A DNA stretch of 64,000 nucleotides from Symsagittifera roscoffensis (lineage: Eukaryota; Xenacoelomorpha; Acoela; Convolutidae): positions 41,628,696 through 41,692,695 of the forward strand of contig NC_087067.1 in assembly GCF_963678635.1 (NCBI RefSeq). The letters run 5' to 3'. The notes below the pieces were generated by a model that saw only the letters and a list, made by a program, of their open reading frames with translations, was not told where the DNA came from and did not search any database. Position 1 is the stretch's first letter. Each line of letters opens with the position of its first letter. Below, piece after piece: positions 34,001-47,900 of the stretch. The position numbers were made by a program, and so were the translations under genes.

Positions 34001-35134
34001 GGACGCTAGGTTTGCAGCCCTTGAGGGTACCCTGATAGCCACCCACAATAGGGTTGAAAAATTCAAGTTTAGTTAGTTTTTTTATATCTAAGTCTTTTGG
34101 AAAAAAAATGAAAAATGACAAAAAACGCCGTATCTCGACAAAAAGCATAAGGATTTGAGCAGTCATACTTGGACGCTAGATTTGCAACCCCTGAGAGTAA
34201 CCTGATAGCACCCCACTACAAGGTTGAGAAATTCAAGTTCGGCTAGTTTTTTATCTAAGTTTTTTTAAAAAAAAAGTGAAAAACGCATAAAAAACGCCAT
34301 ATCATCTCGAAAACCATGAAGACTTGAGCAGTCATACTTGGACGCTAGATTTGCAGCTCTTGCGTGTATCCCAATAGCACCTCACTATAGGGTTGAGAAA
34401 TTCAAATTCGGTTAGTTTTTTATCTCTAACATTTTTGAAAAAAAACGCCATATCTCGACGAAAAGCATAAGGATTTGAGCAGTCATACTTGGACGCTAGA
34501 TTGTCAGCCCTCGAGTGTATCCCAATAGCACCTCACTATACGGTCAGGAATTTCAAATTTGATTAGTTTTTTGATATCTAAATTTTTTGAAAAAAAAAAA
34601 TGAAAAATCACAAAAAACGCCATATCTCGACGAAAAGCATATGGATTTGAGCAGTCATACTTGGACGCTAGATTGTCAGCCCTCGAGTGTATCCCAATAG
34701 CACCTCACTATACGGTTGAGAAATTCAAATTTGATTAGTTTTTTTTATATCTAACTTTTTTGAAAAAAAAAATGAAAAATCACAAAAAACACCATATCTC
34801 AACGAAAAACATATGGATTTGAGCAGTCATACTTGGACGCTAGGTTTGCAGCCCTTGAGGGTACCCTGATAGCCACCCACAATAGGGTTGAGAAATTCAA
34901 GTTTAGTTAGTTTTTTTATATCTAAGTCTTTTGGAAAAAAAATGAAAAATGACAAAAACCGCCATATCTCGACAAAAAGCATAAGGATTTGAGCATTCAT
35001 ACTTGGACGCTAGATTTGCAGCCCCTGAGGGTAACCTGATAGCACCCCACTACAAGGTTGAGAAATTCAAGTTCGGTTAGTTTTTTATCTAAGTTTTTTG
35101 AAAAAAAAAGTGAAAAACTCATAAAAAACGCCAA

Positions 35135-38100
35135 TCATCTCGAAAACCACGAAGACTTGAGCAGTCCTACTTGGAAGCTAGATTTGCAGCTCTTGCGTGT
35201 ATCCCAATAGCACCTCACTATAGGGTTGAGAAATTCAAATTCGGTTAGTTTTTTATCTCTAACATTTTTGAAAAAAAAACGCCATATCTCGTTGAAAAGC
35301 ATAAGGATTTGAGCAGTCATACTTGGACGCTAGATTGTCAGCCCTCGAGTGTATACCAATAGCACCTCACTATATGGTTAGGAATTTCAAATTTGATTAG
35401 TTTTTTGATATCTAACTTTTTTGAAAAAAAAAAAAAATGAAAAATCACAAAAAACGCCATATCTCGACGAAAAGCATATGGATTTGAGCAGTCATACTTG
35501 GACGCTAGATTTGCAGCCCTTGAGGGTACCCTGATAGCCATCCACTATATGGGTTGAGAAATTCAAGTTTGGTTAGTTTTTTTTATATCTATGTCTTTAG
35601 GAAAAAAAAAACAAAAAATCACAAATAAAGCCATATCTCGACGAAACGCATAAGGATTTGAGCAGTCATACTTGGACGCTAGATTTGCAGCCCTCGAGTG
35701 TATCCCAATAGCACCTCACTATACGGTTGAGAAATTCAAATTTGATTAGTTTTTTTTATATCTAACTTTTTTGAAGAAAAAAAATGAAAAATCACAAAAA
35801 ACGCCATATCTCAACGAAAAGCATATGGACTTGAGCAGTCACACTTGGACAATAGGTTTGCAGCCCTTGAGTGTACCCTGATGGCCACCCACTATAGGGT
35901 TGAGAAATTCAAGTTTAGTTAGTTTTTTTTAAATCCAAGTCTTTTGGAAAAAAAAAGAAAAATGACAAAAAATGCCATATCTCGACAAAAAAAGCATAAG
36001 GATTTTAGCAGTCATACTTGGACGCTAGATTTGCAACCCCTGAGAGTAACCTGATAGCACCCCACTACAAGGTTGAGAAATTCAAGTTCGGCTAGTTTTT
36101 CATCTAAGTTTTTTGAAAAAAAAGTGAAAAACGCATAAAAAACGCCATATCATCTCGAAAACCATGAAGACTTGAGCAGTCATACTTGGACGCTAGATTT
36201 GCAGCTCTTGTGTGTATCCCAATAGCACCTCACTATAGGGTTTAGAATTTCAAATTCGGTTAGTTTTTTATCTCTAACATTTTTGAAAAAAAATTACAAA
36301 AAACGCCATAGCTCGACGGAAAGCATAAGGATTTGAGCAGTCATACTTGGACGCTAGATTGTCAGCCCTCGAGTGTATCCCAATAGCACCTCACTATACG
36401 GTTGAGAAATTCAAATTTGATTAGTTTTTTATATCTAACTTTTTTGAAAAAAAAAAAATGAAAAATCACAAAAAACGCCATATCTCGACGAAAAGCATAT
36501 GGATTTGAGCAGTCATACTTGGACGCTAGATTGTCAGCCCTCGAGTGTATCCCAATAGCACCTCACTATACGGTTGAGAAATTCAAATTTGATTAGTTTT
36601 TTTTATATCTAACTTTTTAAAAAAAAAAATGAAAAATCACAAAAAACACCATATCTCAACGAAAAACATATGGATTTGAGCAGTCATACTTGGACGCTAG
36701 GTTTGCAGCCCTTGAGGGTACCCTGATAGCCACCCACAATAGGGTTGAGAAATTCAAGTTTAGTTAGTTTTTTTATATCTAAGTCTTTTGGAAAAAAAAT
36801 GAAAAATGACAAAAACCGCCATATCTCGACAAAAAGAATAAGGATTTGAGCATTCATACTTGGACGCTAGATTTGCAGCCCCTGAGGGTAACCTGATAGC
36901 ACCCCACTACAAGGTTGAGAAATTCAAGTTCGGTTAATTTTTTATCTAAGTTTTTTAAAAAAAAAAGTGAAAAACTCATAAAAAACGCCAATCATCTCGA
37001 AAACCACGAAGACTTGAGCAGTCCTACTTGGAAGCTAGATTTGCAGCTCTTGCGTGTATCCCAATAGCACCTCACTATAGGGTTGAGAAATTCAAATTCG
37101 GTTAGTTTTTTATCTCTAACATTTTTGAAAAAAAAACGCCATATCTCGACGAAAAGCATAAGGATTTGAGCAGTCATACTTGGACGCTAGATTGTCAGCC
37201 CTCGAGTGTATACCAATAGCACCTCACTATATGGTTAGGAATTTCAAATTTGATTAGTTTTTTGATATCTAACTTTTTTGAAAAAAAAAAAAATGAAAAA
37301 TCACAAAAAACGCCATATCTCGACGAAAAGCATATGGATTTGAGCAGTCATACTTGGACGCTAGATTTGCAGCCCTTGAGGGTACCCTGATAGCCATCCA
37401 CTATATGGGTTGAGAAATTCAAGTTTGGTTAGTTTTTTTTATATCTATGTCTTTAGGAAAAAAAAACAAAAAATCACAAATAAAGCCATATCTCGACGAA
37501 ACGCATAAGGATTTGAGCAGTCATACTTGGACGCTAGATTTGCAGCCCTCGAGTGTATCCCAATAGCACCTCACTATACGGTTGAGAAATTCAAATTTGA
37601 TTAGTTTTTTTTATATCTAACTTTTTTGAAGAAAAAAAATGAAAAATCACAAAAAACGCCATATCTCAACGAAAAGCATATGGACTTGAGCAGTCACACT
37701 TGGACAATAGGTTTGCAGCCCTTGAGTGTACCCTGATGGCCACCCACTATAGGGTTGAGAAATTCAAGTTTAGTTAGTTTTTTTTAAATCCAAGTCTTTT
37801 GGAAAAAAAAAGAAAAATGACAAAAAATGCCATATCTCGACAAAAAAAGCATAGGGATTTTAGCAGTCATACTTGGACGCTAGATTTGCAACCCCTGAGA
37901 GTAACCTGATAGCACCCCACTACAAGGTTGAGAAATTCAAGTTCGGCTAGTTTTTCATCTAAGTTTTTTGAAAAAAAAAAAGTGAAAAACGCATAAAAAA
38001 CGCCATATCATCTCGAAAACCATGAAGACTTGAGCAGTCATACTTGGACGCTAGATTTGCAGCTCTTGTGTGTATCCCAATAGCACCTCACTATAGGGTT

Positions 38101-38850
38101 TAGAATTTCAAATTCGGTTAGTTTTTTATCTCTAACATTTTTGAAAAAAAATTACAAAAAACGCCATAGCTCGACGGAAAGCATAAGGATTTGAGCAGTC
38201 ATACTTGGACGCTAGATTGTCAGCCCTCGAGTGTATCCCAATAGCACCTCACTATACGGTTGAGAAATTCAAATTTGATTAGTTTTTTATATCTAACTTT
38301 TTTGAAAAAAAAAAAATGAAAAATCACAAAAAACGCCGTATCTCGACGAAAAGCATAAGGATTTGAGCAGTCATACTTGGACAATAGGTTTGCAGCCCTT
38401 GAGTGTACCCTGATGGCCACCCACTATAGGGTTGAGAAATTCAAGTTTAGTTAGTTTTTTTTAAATCCAAGTCTTTTGGAAAAAAAAAGAAAAATGACAA
38501 AAAATGCCATATCTCGACAAAAAAAGCATAAGGATTTTAGCAGTCATACTTGGACGCTAGATTTGCAACCCCTGAGAGTAACCTGATAGCACCCCACTAC
38601 AAGGTTGAGAAATTCAAGTTCGGCTAGTTTTTCATCTAAGTTTTTTGAAAAAAAAGTGAAAAACGCATAAAAAACGCCATATCATCTCGAAAACCATGAA
38701 GACTTGAGCAGTCATACTTGGACGCTAGATTTGCAGCTCTTGTGTGTATCCCAATAGCACCTCACTATAGGGTTTAGAATTTCAAATTCGGTTAGTTTTT
38801 TATCTCTAACATTTTTGAAAAAAAATTACAAAAAACGCCATAGCTCGACG
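35135..38850 (+). repeat. Second higher-order block, 1,857-bp period
   Basis: Monomer variants at 35,135 recur at 36,992, and flanking variants (for example the AATAGGTTTGCAG variant near 35,850 and 37,705) follow at the same offset. It uses a different set of monomers from the 3,127-bp block. Confidence 0.65.
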
Positions 38851-41800
38851 GAAAGCATAAGGACTTGAGCAGTCATACTTGGACGCTAGATTGTCAGCCC
38901 TCGAGTGTATCCCAATAGCACCTCACTATACGGTTGAGAAATTCAAATTTGATTAGTTTTTTATATCTAACTTTTTTGAAAAAAAAAAATGAAAAATCAC
39001 AAAAAACGCCGTATCTCGACGAAAAGCATAAGGATTTGAGCAGTCATACTTGGACGCTAGATTTGCAGCCCTCGAGTGTATCCCAATAGCACCTCACTAT
39101 ACGGTTGAGAAATTCAAATTTGATTAGTTTTTTTATATCTAAGTCTTTTGGGAAAAAAACGAAAAATCACAAACAAAGCCATATCTCGACGAAACGCATA
39201 AGAATTTTTGCAGTCATACTTGGACGCTAGATTTGCAGCACTTAAGGGTAACCCGATAGCCACCCGCTATGGGGTTCAGAATTTCAAATTCGGTTAGTTT
39301 TTTTTTATATCTAAGTCTTTTGGAAAAAAATGAAAAATGACAAAAAACGACAAATCTCGACAAAAAGCATAACGATTTGAGCAGTCATACTTGGACGCTA
39401 GACCTGCAGCCCTTAAGGGTAACCTGATAGCACCCCACTACAAGGTTGAGAAATTCAAGTTCGGTTAGTTTTTTATCTAACATTTTTGAAAAAAAAAATG
39501 AAAAATCACAAAAAACGCCGTATCTCGACGAAAAGCATATGGATTTGAGCAGTCATACTTGGACGCTAGGTTTGCAGCCCTTGAGGGTACCCTGATAGCC
39601 ACCCACTATAGGGTTGAGAAATTCAAGTTTGGTTAGTTTTTTTTATATCTAAGTCTTTTGGAAAAAAAAACGAAAAATCACAAATAAAGCCATATCTCGA
39701 CGAAACGCATAAGAATTTTAGCAGTCATACTTGGACGCTAGATTTGCAGCCCTTAAGGGTAACCCGATAGCCACCCGCTATGGGGTTCAGAATTTCAAGT
39801 TCGGTTAGTTTTTTTATATCTAAGTCTTTTGGAAAAAAAATGAAAAATGACAAAAAACGACAAATCTCGACGAAAAGCATAAGGATTTGAGCAGTCACAC
39901 TTGGACGCTAGACCTGCAGCCCTTAAGGGTAACCTGATAGCACCCCACTACAAGGTTGAGAAATTCAAGTTCGGTTAGTTTTTTATCTAAATTTTTTTGA
40001 AAAAAAGTGAAAAACTCATACAAAACGCCATATCATCTCGAAAACCATGAAGACTTGAGCAGTCATGCTTGGACGCTAGATTTGCAGCTCTTGAGTGTAT
40101 CCCAATAGCACCTCACTATAGGGTTGAGAAATTCAAATTTGATTAGTTTTTTTATATCTAAGTCTTTTGGGAAAAAAACGAAAAATCACAAACAAAGCCA
40201 TATCTCGACGAAACGCATAAGAATTTTTGCAGTCATACTTGGACGCTAGATTTGCAGCACTTAAGGGTAACCCGATAGCCACCCGCTATGGGGTTCAGAA
40301 TTTCAAATTCGGTTAGTTTTTTTTATATCTAAGTCTTTTGGAAAAAAATGAAAAATGACAAAAAACGACAAATCTCGACGAAAAGCATAACGATTTGAGC
40401 AGTCATACTTGGACGCTAGACCTGCAGCCCTTAAGGGTAACCTGATAGCACCCCACTACAAGGTTGAGAAATTCAAGTTCGGTTAGTTTTTTATCTAACA
40501 TTTTTGAAAAAAAAAATGAAAAATCACAAAAAACGCCGTATCTCGACGAAAAGCATAAGGATTTGAGCAGTCATACTTGGACGCTAGATTTGCAGCCCTC
40601 GAGTGTATCCCAATAGCACCTCACTATACGGTTGAGAAATTCAAATTTGATTAGTTTTTTTATATCTAAGTCTTTTGGGAAAAAAACGAAAAATCACAAA
40701 CAAAGCCATATCTCGACGAAACGCATAAGAATTTTTGCAGTCATACTTGGACGCTAGATTTGCAGCACTTAAGGGTAACCCGATAGCCACCCGCTATGGG
40801 GTTCAGAATTTCAAATTCGGTTAGTTTTTTTTATATCTAAGTCTTTTGGAAAAAAATGAAAAATGACAAAAAACGACAAATCTCGACGAAAAGCATAACG
40901 ATTTGAGCAGTCATACTTGGACGCTAGACCTGCAGCCCTTAAGGGTAACCTGATAGCACCCCACTACAAGGTTGAGAAATTCAAGTTCGGTTAGTTTTTT
41001 ATCTAACATTTTTGAAAAAAAAAATGAAAAATCACAAAAAACGCCGTATCTCGACGAAAAGCATATGGATTTGAGCAGTCATACTTGGACGCTAGGTTTG
41101 CAGCCCTTGAGGGTACCCTGATAGCCACCCACTATAGGGTTGAGAAATTCAAGTTTGGTTAGTTTTTTTTATATCTAAGTCTTTTGGAAAAAAAAACGAA
41201 AAATCACAAATAAAGCCATATCTCTACGAAATGCATAAGAATTTTAGCAGTCATACTTGGACGCTAGATTTGCAGCCCTTAAGGGTAACCCGATAGCCAC
41301 CCGCTATGGGGTTCAGAATTTCAAGTTCGGTTAGTTTTTTTATATCTAAGTCTTTTGGAAAAAAAATGAAAAATGACAAAAAACGACAAATCTCGACGAA
41401 AAGCATAAGGATTTGAGCAGTCACACTTGGACGCTAGACCTGCAGCCCTTAAGGGTAACCTGATAGCACCCCACTACAAGGTTGAGAAATTCAAGTTCGG
41501 TTAGTTTTTTATCTAAATTTTTTTGAAAAAAAGTGAAAAACTCATACAAAACGCCATATCATCTCGAAAACCATGAAGACTTGAGCAGTCATGCTTGGAC
41601 GCTAGATTTGCAGCTCTTGAGTGTATCCCAATAGCACCTCACTATAGGGTTGAGAAATTCAAATTCGGTTAGTTTTTTTCTCTAACATTTTTGAAAAAAA
41701 AAATTACAAAAAACGCCATATCTCGACGAAAAGCATAAGGATTTGAGCAGTCATACTTGCACGCTAGATTTGCAGCTCTTGAGGGTAACCTGATAGCAAC

Positions 41801-42310
41801 CCAACAAGGTTGAGAAATTCAAGTTAGTTTAGTTTTCTATCTTAGTTTTTTGAAAAAAAAAGTGAAAAGCTCTTAAGAAACGCCATATCTTGAAAACCAT
41901 AAGAATTTGAGCAGTAATACTTGACGCTGGAATTACAGTCTTTCATTGAACCCTGATAGCACCCCACTGTAGGGTTGAGAGATTCATGTTCGCTTAATTT
42001 TTTTATATCTAAGTTTTTTGATAAAAAATGAAAAAGAAAGCAATATCTCGAATACCAAAGATTTGAGCAGTCACACGTGGACGTCAGATATGCAAACACT
42101 GAACTTATACCCTGGCAGTACCCAGCTACAGGTTTGATAACTTCACGTTCGGTTAGTTTTTTTTCGAAATTTTTCGAAAAAAAAAGTCCAAAAAAAATTA
42201 TCTCGAAAACCGAAATGATTTGAGCCGTTATACTTGGACGCTAGATTTGCAGCCCTTGAGTGCTCCCTGATAGGACCCCACTATAGGGTTGAGAAATTCA
42301 AATTTAGTTA

Positions 42311-42815
42311 AGTAAACTGTGAAACAAAAACTTTGATAGTCTTACGTTGCGTATAAAGGAAAAATTGTAAAGAGTTTTAAGGCTTTCGAGCTCCAACAAA
42401 TTTTGAAGCGCTGACTTAGGTAAACTTTTCAACCCTTGCATGTTTCAGTGGTTTAACAGACCATAAAAAGGAATTCTTAAACATGTGTCAAATGAAATTT
42501 TTTTAACGTTTTAATATACGATATAGCTTAAACATGCAAAAAATAATACGTTGAAAAAGGTTTAAACATGCTATTATAGGGTTCTCTTAAACATGTCAAC
42601 AAAGGTACTTCTCAAACATGTGTCACATGAAACTCCAATTAAAAAATAGATAGATACATATTTAATTAACACGCTATGCCATCAACTTGAATCAATTTTA
42701 ACTGAAACTCCTCTAACCTAAAGCAAACTAAACTAGTTATAAATTGAACTAATTCCACGCAGTTTAAGAACTGAAAAAATCAGTAAGAAAACCTTACATA
42801 CGAAAAAAACCGTGA
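42311..42815. other. AT-rich DNA right of satellite, no gene seen
   Basis: No credible frame. AAACATG motifs recur (42,480-42,620) without a regular period. Confidence 0.5.
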
Positions 42816-42917
42816 GGCAACAATTTGTAACAGGCGACAATTCGTAACAGGAGACAATTGGTGACAAGCGACAATTGGTAACAAGCGACAATTCGTAACA
42901 AGCGACAATTCGTAACA
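42816..42917 (+). repeat. 17-bp minisatellite, six units
   Basis: Six consecutive 17-mers of the form RGCGACAATTCGTAACA with a few changes. A single inverted copy (GTTACGAATTGTCGCC) lies at 43,009-43,025. Confidence 0.85.
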
Positions 42918-43025
42918 GATTGAGTGAGGAACACTGATTCACGCGCAGTATTCCTCTAGTGCCGGATGTAAGCGCAGCGGAGCAAGCGTGTTCTACTTGA
43001 CAGTGCCTTGTTACGAATTGTCGCC

Positions 43026-43784
43026 CTGCTGAAAAAAAGACTGAAAACTTAACGCACTAAATGTTTAAAAAAATCGTTCCTAATAGAAAAGTTTGAAGTG
43101 TATAAAAACCAGGAAACCATCAAATTTAATTAAGCACAGAAAATGAAAAAAATATACCAAACAATGAAAAAAGAAAACACCCGGCAAGCAAGCCGACAAA
43201 AATTAAGGAAAAATTTAAAAAGTTGTTGATAAAATCATTTTTAATCTTAAAATTTTTAAGCTGTACACTCATTTTCACCTCAGTAGCTCTAAGTCAGCTA
43301 ATAAACTACAGCTGATAAACGAGCAAATATGATAAGAAAATGAAAATCCTATAAGCAAATTTTTAACGGGAAAAAGTTTAGTACCCTATTGCAATACCCT
43401 TGCTTCGAAAGGATAATCTTCTTACGGAACATTGCTTATTGATGTATCCAGAAAAAATAACATGTTTAACAAACATGAAAAAAAAAATGTTTAAAAAATT
43501 AACGTAATTTAATGTCTGGAAGGGCTGTTGAAAAATCATTTCAGCTTATTTACAACCGCCATTCGCCAACCGATGTTAATAAAGATTCTCTTACACAAAT
43601 TGACTAGAAAAAGATAGCAATTTGATAAAATAAGCTAAAATCCCTGCTAAACCTTTATTTTTGATCATTCCAAAGTACAATTAACATGGAGGGGAGCTTT
43701 TTTGCTTTGGTTGAATTTCTGTTCCATTAGGAAAATGGCATAGGCACGTTTGATACTGAAACCAGTTCATTCATAAATGATGAA
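43026..43784. other. AT-rich DNA, no gene seen
   Basis: No credible coding frame and no clear repeat beyond poly-A/T runs. Confidence 0.5.
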
Positions 43785-44327
43785 CAAGACTGCTCGTATC
43801 AGGGCGAAGCCCTGAATGTTCCGACTGCCTTTTAAGGTTTATGGAGCAGCAGTAATAGCATAAAAAAGTTAAATGAAATAAAATAAAATGAAACTTTTTT
43901 TTTCTAAAATTTGAAGTTTTTTATGAAAATCATCCCCCCACACGCCATATAAAGTACAAAAAGATAGATTTAGCTCCTTGTAACAAACCAATTAAGGCAA
44001 ATAAGCTTCTTTCAACCAATTTGGAACGATTTATAAGACGGATTAAATCTCCGCTTACGCGTTAATAGCGCGAATTATATCGCGCGTTAATTGTCCCAAA
44101 TTGCTCAAAATGACCAAAATGGCAATCTTTAAACCCTCATAACTCCACGAAAAATGATCACAGGTGAAATATCTTTTCAAATTTAAGCTCAGGACAACAA
44201 TATCTTTTGAATGATATAAAAAAATTCCGTCAAAAATGGCTAGTTAAAAAGTCGAAATTTGTCTGAAGAAAAAAAAACCCACCCCGAGCACAAATATTCC
44301 GTTACTTTCGTACCGAAAGTCGGAACA
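43785..44327 (+). mobile_element. MITE-like family copy 1
   Basis: Begins CAAGACTGCTCGTATC and ends AGTCGGAACA. Near the left end a GGGCGAAGCCC hairpin precedes TGTTCCGACT, which is the inverse of the right end. A central GCGCGnnnTATCGCGC palindrome is present. Lies 152 bp past the TANGO6 stop, on the side downstream of the gene. Confidence 0.8.
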
Positions 44328-44478
44328 AAAAGCCTCACTGTGTTTCTAGCAGTTTTGAAACAAATACTCGGATTCCTTGATTAGTGCTGATTCCATTAGA
44401 ATTTTCAAAATCTTCTCAAAGGAGAACGCCTGTAATTTTAATTTTTAATTAAGAGAAGACCTACGTGTTGCTACTATT

Positions 44479-44987
44479 TTAAAATATTTTCGGCAAGCCG
44501 ACAATTGACAAATCAGTTCTTAAAGAGTTCAATGACAAAACAGGCTCAGTTAGTAGTTTCTTCATCACCGAGTTTACCGTTTCGATTCCCATTTGTGCAT
44601 GAAGACGGCAAGTGACGTCATTATCTCTTTGGTAGACTTTACTTAATACGTTGTATATTTCTTTCAGAGCAGCGCCGTCCAAAATATCAGACAAATTGTT
44701 CTCCTTCGTCGAAATTAATTTCACCATACTACTCAAAAGCATAACTGAACTTCTTTTGAACATTAGTTTGAGAGAGTTCGTATCCCTTTCTACCGAATCA
44801 AACAGATCTGATTCTTCGTGCTTCAAATCGAAAGTCTCACAAGGTTTTTTGTCGGATGTGTTTTGCGAGTTATTACGTTCAGTTGACTCCAATTTTATTT
44901 CCCAGAGAAGTGAAGACTTAACAGCATTGATTGACATGTAAGTTATCTCGTAGAGATCCAAGTGTAGCGAAGGTCCCAGCTTCTCAA
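44479..44987 (-). CDS. TANGO6: TANGO6 exon 5 (terminal)
   Basis: Codes residues ~888-1,056 and the stop. Starts VEKLGPSLHLDLYEI after TTTTAG; contains the conserved CRLHAQMGIETV helix near the C-terminus. Confidence 0.87.
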
Positions 44988-47900
44988 CTAAAACAATACG
45001 CATTTCATTTTGATTATTCTGTCTTATGTGTTTCTCTCTTACCACTTAAATTGTATTTTAAGAAAATCAGTTCCCCTGTCCTGCAAAAATTTTGGGTTGA
45101 AAAACTGGAGATTATTCAAAAAATAAGTAGAAAAATCTGTCGCTTGAAATCCAACTTTTCTATTGGTTAAAGACTACTAAGCGGACTACTATTAAGTCTC
45201 GTTTAAGGCCGCCAAAAGGCGCGCTTCACCGCGGCTTTGCGGCGATAACCGGATCTTATTTTCGTATAGCATCCTAATTCTGTTGGCAAGCGCGCAAAAT
45301 TTTTGATTTCTGCTGTTTGATTTTTTGTTGTTTGAACAACAGACAATACATTTAATTATTCACTGGATCCACATTTGACCAATCAGAATTCGAGTTGAAA
45401 AATTTTGGGACAATCGGGACTGATATTATATTTTGGGTTCTATGAACAATTGGACCTATAATTTACTCACCAAAAACGTTGTATACAAAAATAGCTTGCT
45501 TGAATTACTTACCAATCACAGCCAAGTTCGCAAAACTGCTTGCTCTAATAAGCCACGATTTATCAGCTTTACAATTGAACAAAAGTGTGTTCAAAAACTG
45601 ATTGCGATTTGCAACAATCATCTCTCCTCTTTCGACTAAAACTCGAGTCACGCTTTCTCCTAATTTTGATACAAATTCATCGTCCAATGAGCTTTCAGTA
45701 TTGCAGTAAAGTGTCAGCAATCTAGATATCTGATTGGCTGGTAAGTAGAGACTGATGTTGGCCAATGAGATTGCAGCTGACAGGTAGAGATAAGAGTCTT
45801 CATCTTCAAGACTGGCCAGAACTGTAGCAGTGATTTCGGGGAGTTTTTCCACTGCGTACTTGTTGCCTAAAATTATTATTAAAACATATTTAATAATCAT
45901 TTGACTAAAAAATGCACGTTCGAAAGCAGAAGTTGATCACGTTTTTCCTGACTACTGTACTTTTGCTGTTTGATAGTGGAGTTTGCCTTCTTTTTAACAC
46001 ACGAAACGAATTTAACTTCAAAAATAAATCAAAAGTCTAACCGCGGAAAAAGTAAGCTTGAACCTGAACAAATTTTAAGACTGTTCCTGGAAAAAAATCA
46101 TCACGACGTGTATAAAAACCTTCACTTCGTTCATTGACTCTAAAAAAATTGTCTCTTGAGCTCTTTGAACTTCCGAGATCTTGAAAAGGGTAATAATCCA
46201 ACTTACCATTTTTCACCAGCTTAGAAACATTTTTCATTCCTGCCGCTCTCAACGGCAACAGCGCCTCGTGCATTAAACCGAAAGCTTCCCGGAAACCGTT
46301 TTCTTCTGAACTCAGTTTTTCATCGGTTGGATTTCTCGCCGGTAAATTCGAATCTAAACTTCTACTTGACGTTCCAAAACTGGTTCTGTATTTGACAAAG
46401 AAAGTGTCAATTAAATTTTGCAATTCTTTCAATATTGTTGAAGTATTTTTAGATTCTGAAAATTCATCAATTTCAGATTTACTACAATCAATTTTCGTTT
46501 TCCAAGACTCAATTTCTGTGGCATTATTATGCAGTAAATCGAGGGATTCGCTGTTTAGACCCTGTTTAACTTCGGCCAAGAATGTCAAAATGGAGAGCAA
46601 AATTTGAACAATGTTGACTAAAAAGTCCGACAAGTCGCTCACATCACACGACTTAACATTTTTCATTATAGTGAAAGAGCATTTCAGAAATGTTTCGACG
46701 TTCGAGTATAATATATGAGAATAATTTGAGAAAAATAACTGCAAACTTTCAGCATATAAATTCAAATGTTTCGCTTTTCTCGAAAATGATTCTTTTTCGG
46801 TGCATTGTTCATATAATGAATCTTTGTGCAGAAAACTTGTCAGGGAGTTCAGAATCCAATCGACAGCCAAACTTTCCACGTTTTCAGCCAAAAAAGGGAG
46901 CAAGCTATGTGTGATAATTGCGAAATCCATTTCCGATGTTGCTCGTTTCCGGCCTGAAATAAAAATTACTTATTTGCTATATATTTATTTTGCTAATTGC
47001 TTGTAGAGATTTTTTACCATTAGAAAAAAGTTTAACGGGTAAAAAATCCACTAATTACAACAAGACTGCTCGTATCAGGGCAAAGCCCTGAATGATCCGA
47101 CTGCCTTTTAAGGTTTATGGAGCAGTAAAAACATTTAAAAAAATTAAATGAAATAAAACAAAATGAAAAAAAAAATTCTAAAATTTGAAATTTTTTATGA
47201 AAATCATCCCCCCACACGCCATATAAAGTACAAAAGGATAAAATTAGCTTCTTGTAGCAAATGAATTATGGCAAATAAGCTTCTTTCAACCAATTTGGAA
47301 CGATTTCTAAGAGGGATTAACTCTCCCCTTACGCGTTAATAGCGAAATATATCGCGCGTTAATTGTCCCAAATTGGCCAAAATGGCAATCTTTAAACCCC
47401 CGTAACTTTACGAAAAATGGTCACAGGTAAAATATATTTTCAAATTTGAGCTCAGGACAACAATACCTTTTTTCAAATGATATAAAAAAAAATCCGTCAA
47501 AAATGGCTAGTTAAAAAGTCGAAATTTGTCTGAAAAAAAAACCCACCCCGAGCACAAATATTCATTACTTTCGTATCGAAAGACGGAACAAAAATTACAA
47601 ATACCTAAAAAGCATCCAAAAAACTATTTTTGAAAAAAAGGAAATATTAGGTAAGATAAATCAGATTAGCTTTTATTGTTTCTTCAGACAAATTTCGACT
47701 TTTTAACTAGCCATTTTTGACGGAATTTTTTAATATCATTCACAAGGTATTGTTGTCTTGAGCTTAAATTTGAAAAGATACTTCACCTGTGATCATTGTT
47801 CGTAAAGTTATGAGGGTTTAAAGATTGCCATTTTGACCAATTTGGGACAATTAACGCGCGATATAATTTGCGCTATTAACGCGTAAGCCGAGATTTAATC

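Larger units (their letters stand above)
23880..42310 (+). repeat. Satellite DNA array, ~160-168-bp monomers, ~18.4 kb
   Basis: Monomers share GCAGTCATACTTGGACGCTAG, a CACTATAGGGTTGAGAAATT box, a T-run/A-run pair, and an ACGCCATATCTCG box, repeated roughly 110 times in the same direction. Central copies are closely alike; the first (~23,880-25,100) and last (~41,850-42,310) monomers are more diverged. No gene lies within; the recurrent 60-86-codon frames are read-throughs of the repeat. Confidence 0.95.

Noticed and set aside
24622..38420. Many 60-86-codon frames in the satellite (for example six near-identical 75-codon minus-strand frames)
   Set aside because: They recur with the monomer periods, have no start context or domain, and are read-throughs of the repeat.
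23880..42310. CRISPR-like regular repetition
   Set aside because: The whole monomer is repeated; there are no unique spacers between short fixed repeats, and the setting is eukaryotic.
42816..42917. 17-bp repeats as a CRISPR or regulatory operator array
   Set aside because: No spacers; simple minisatellite.
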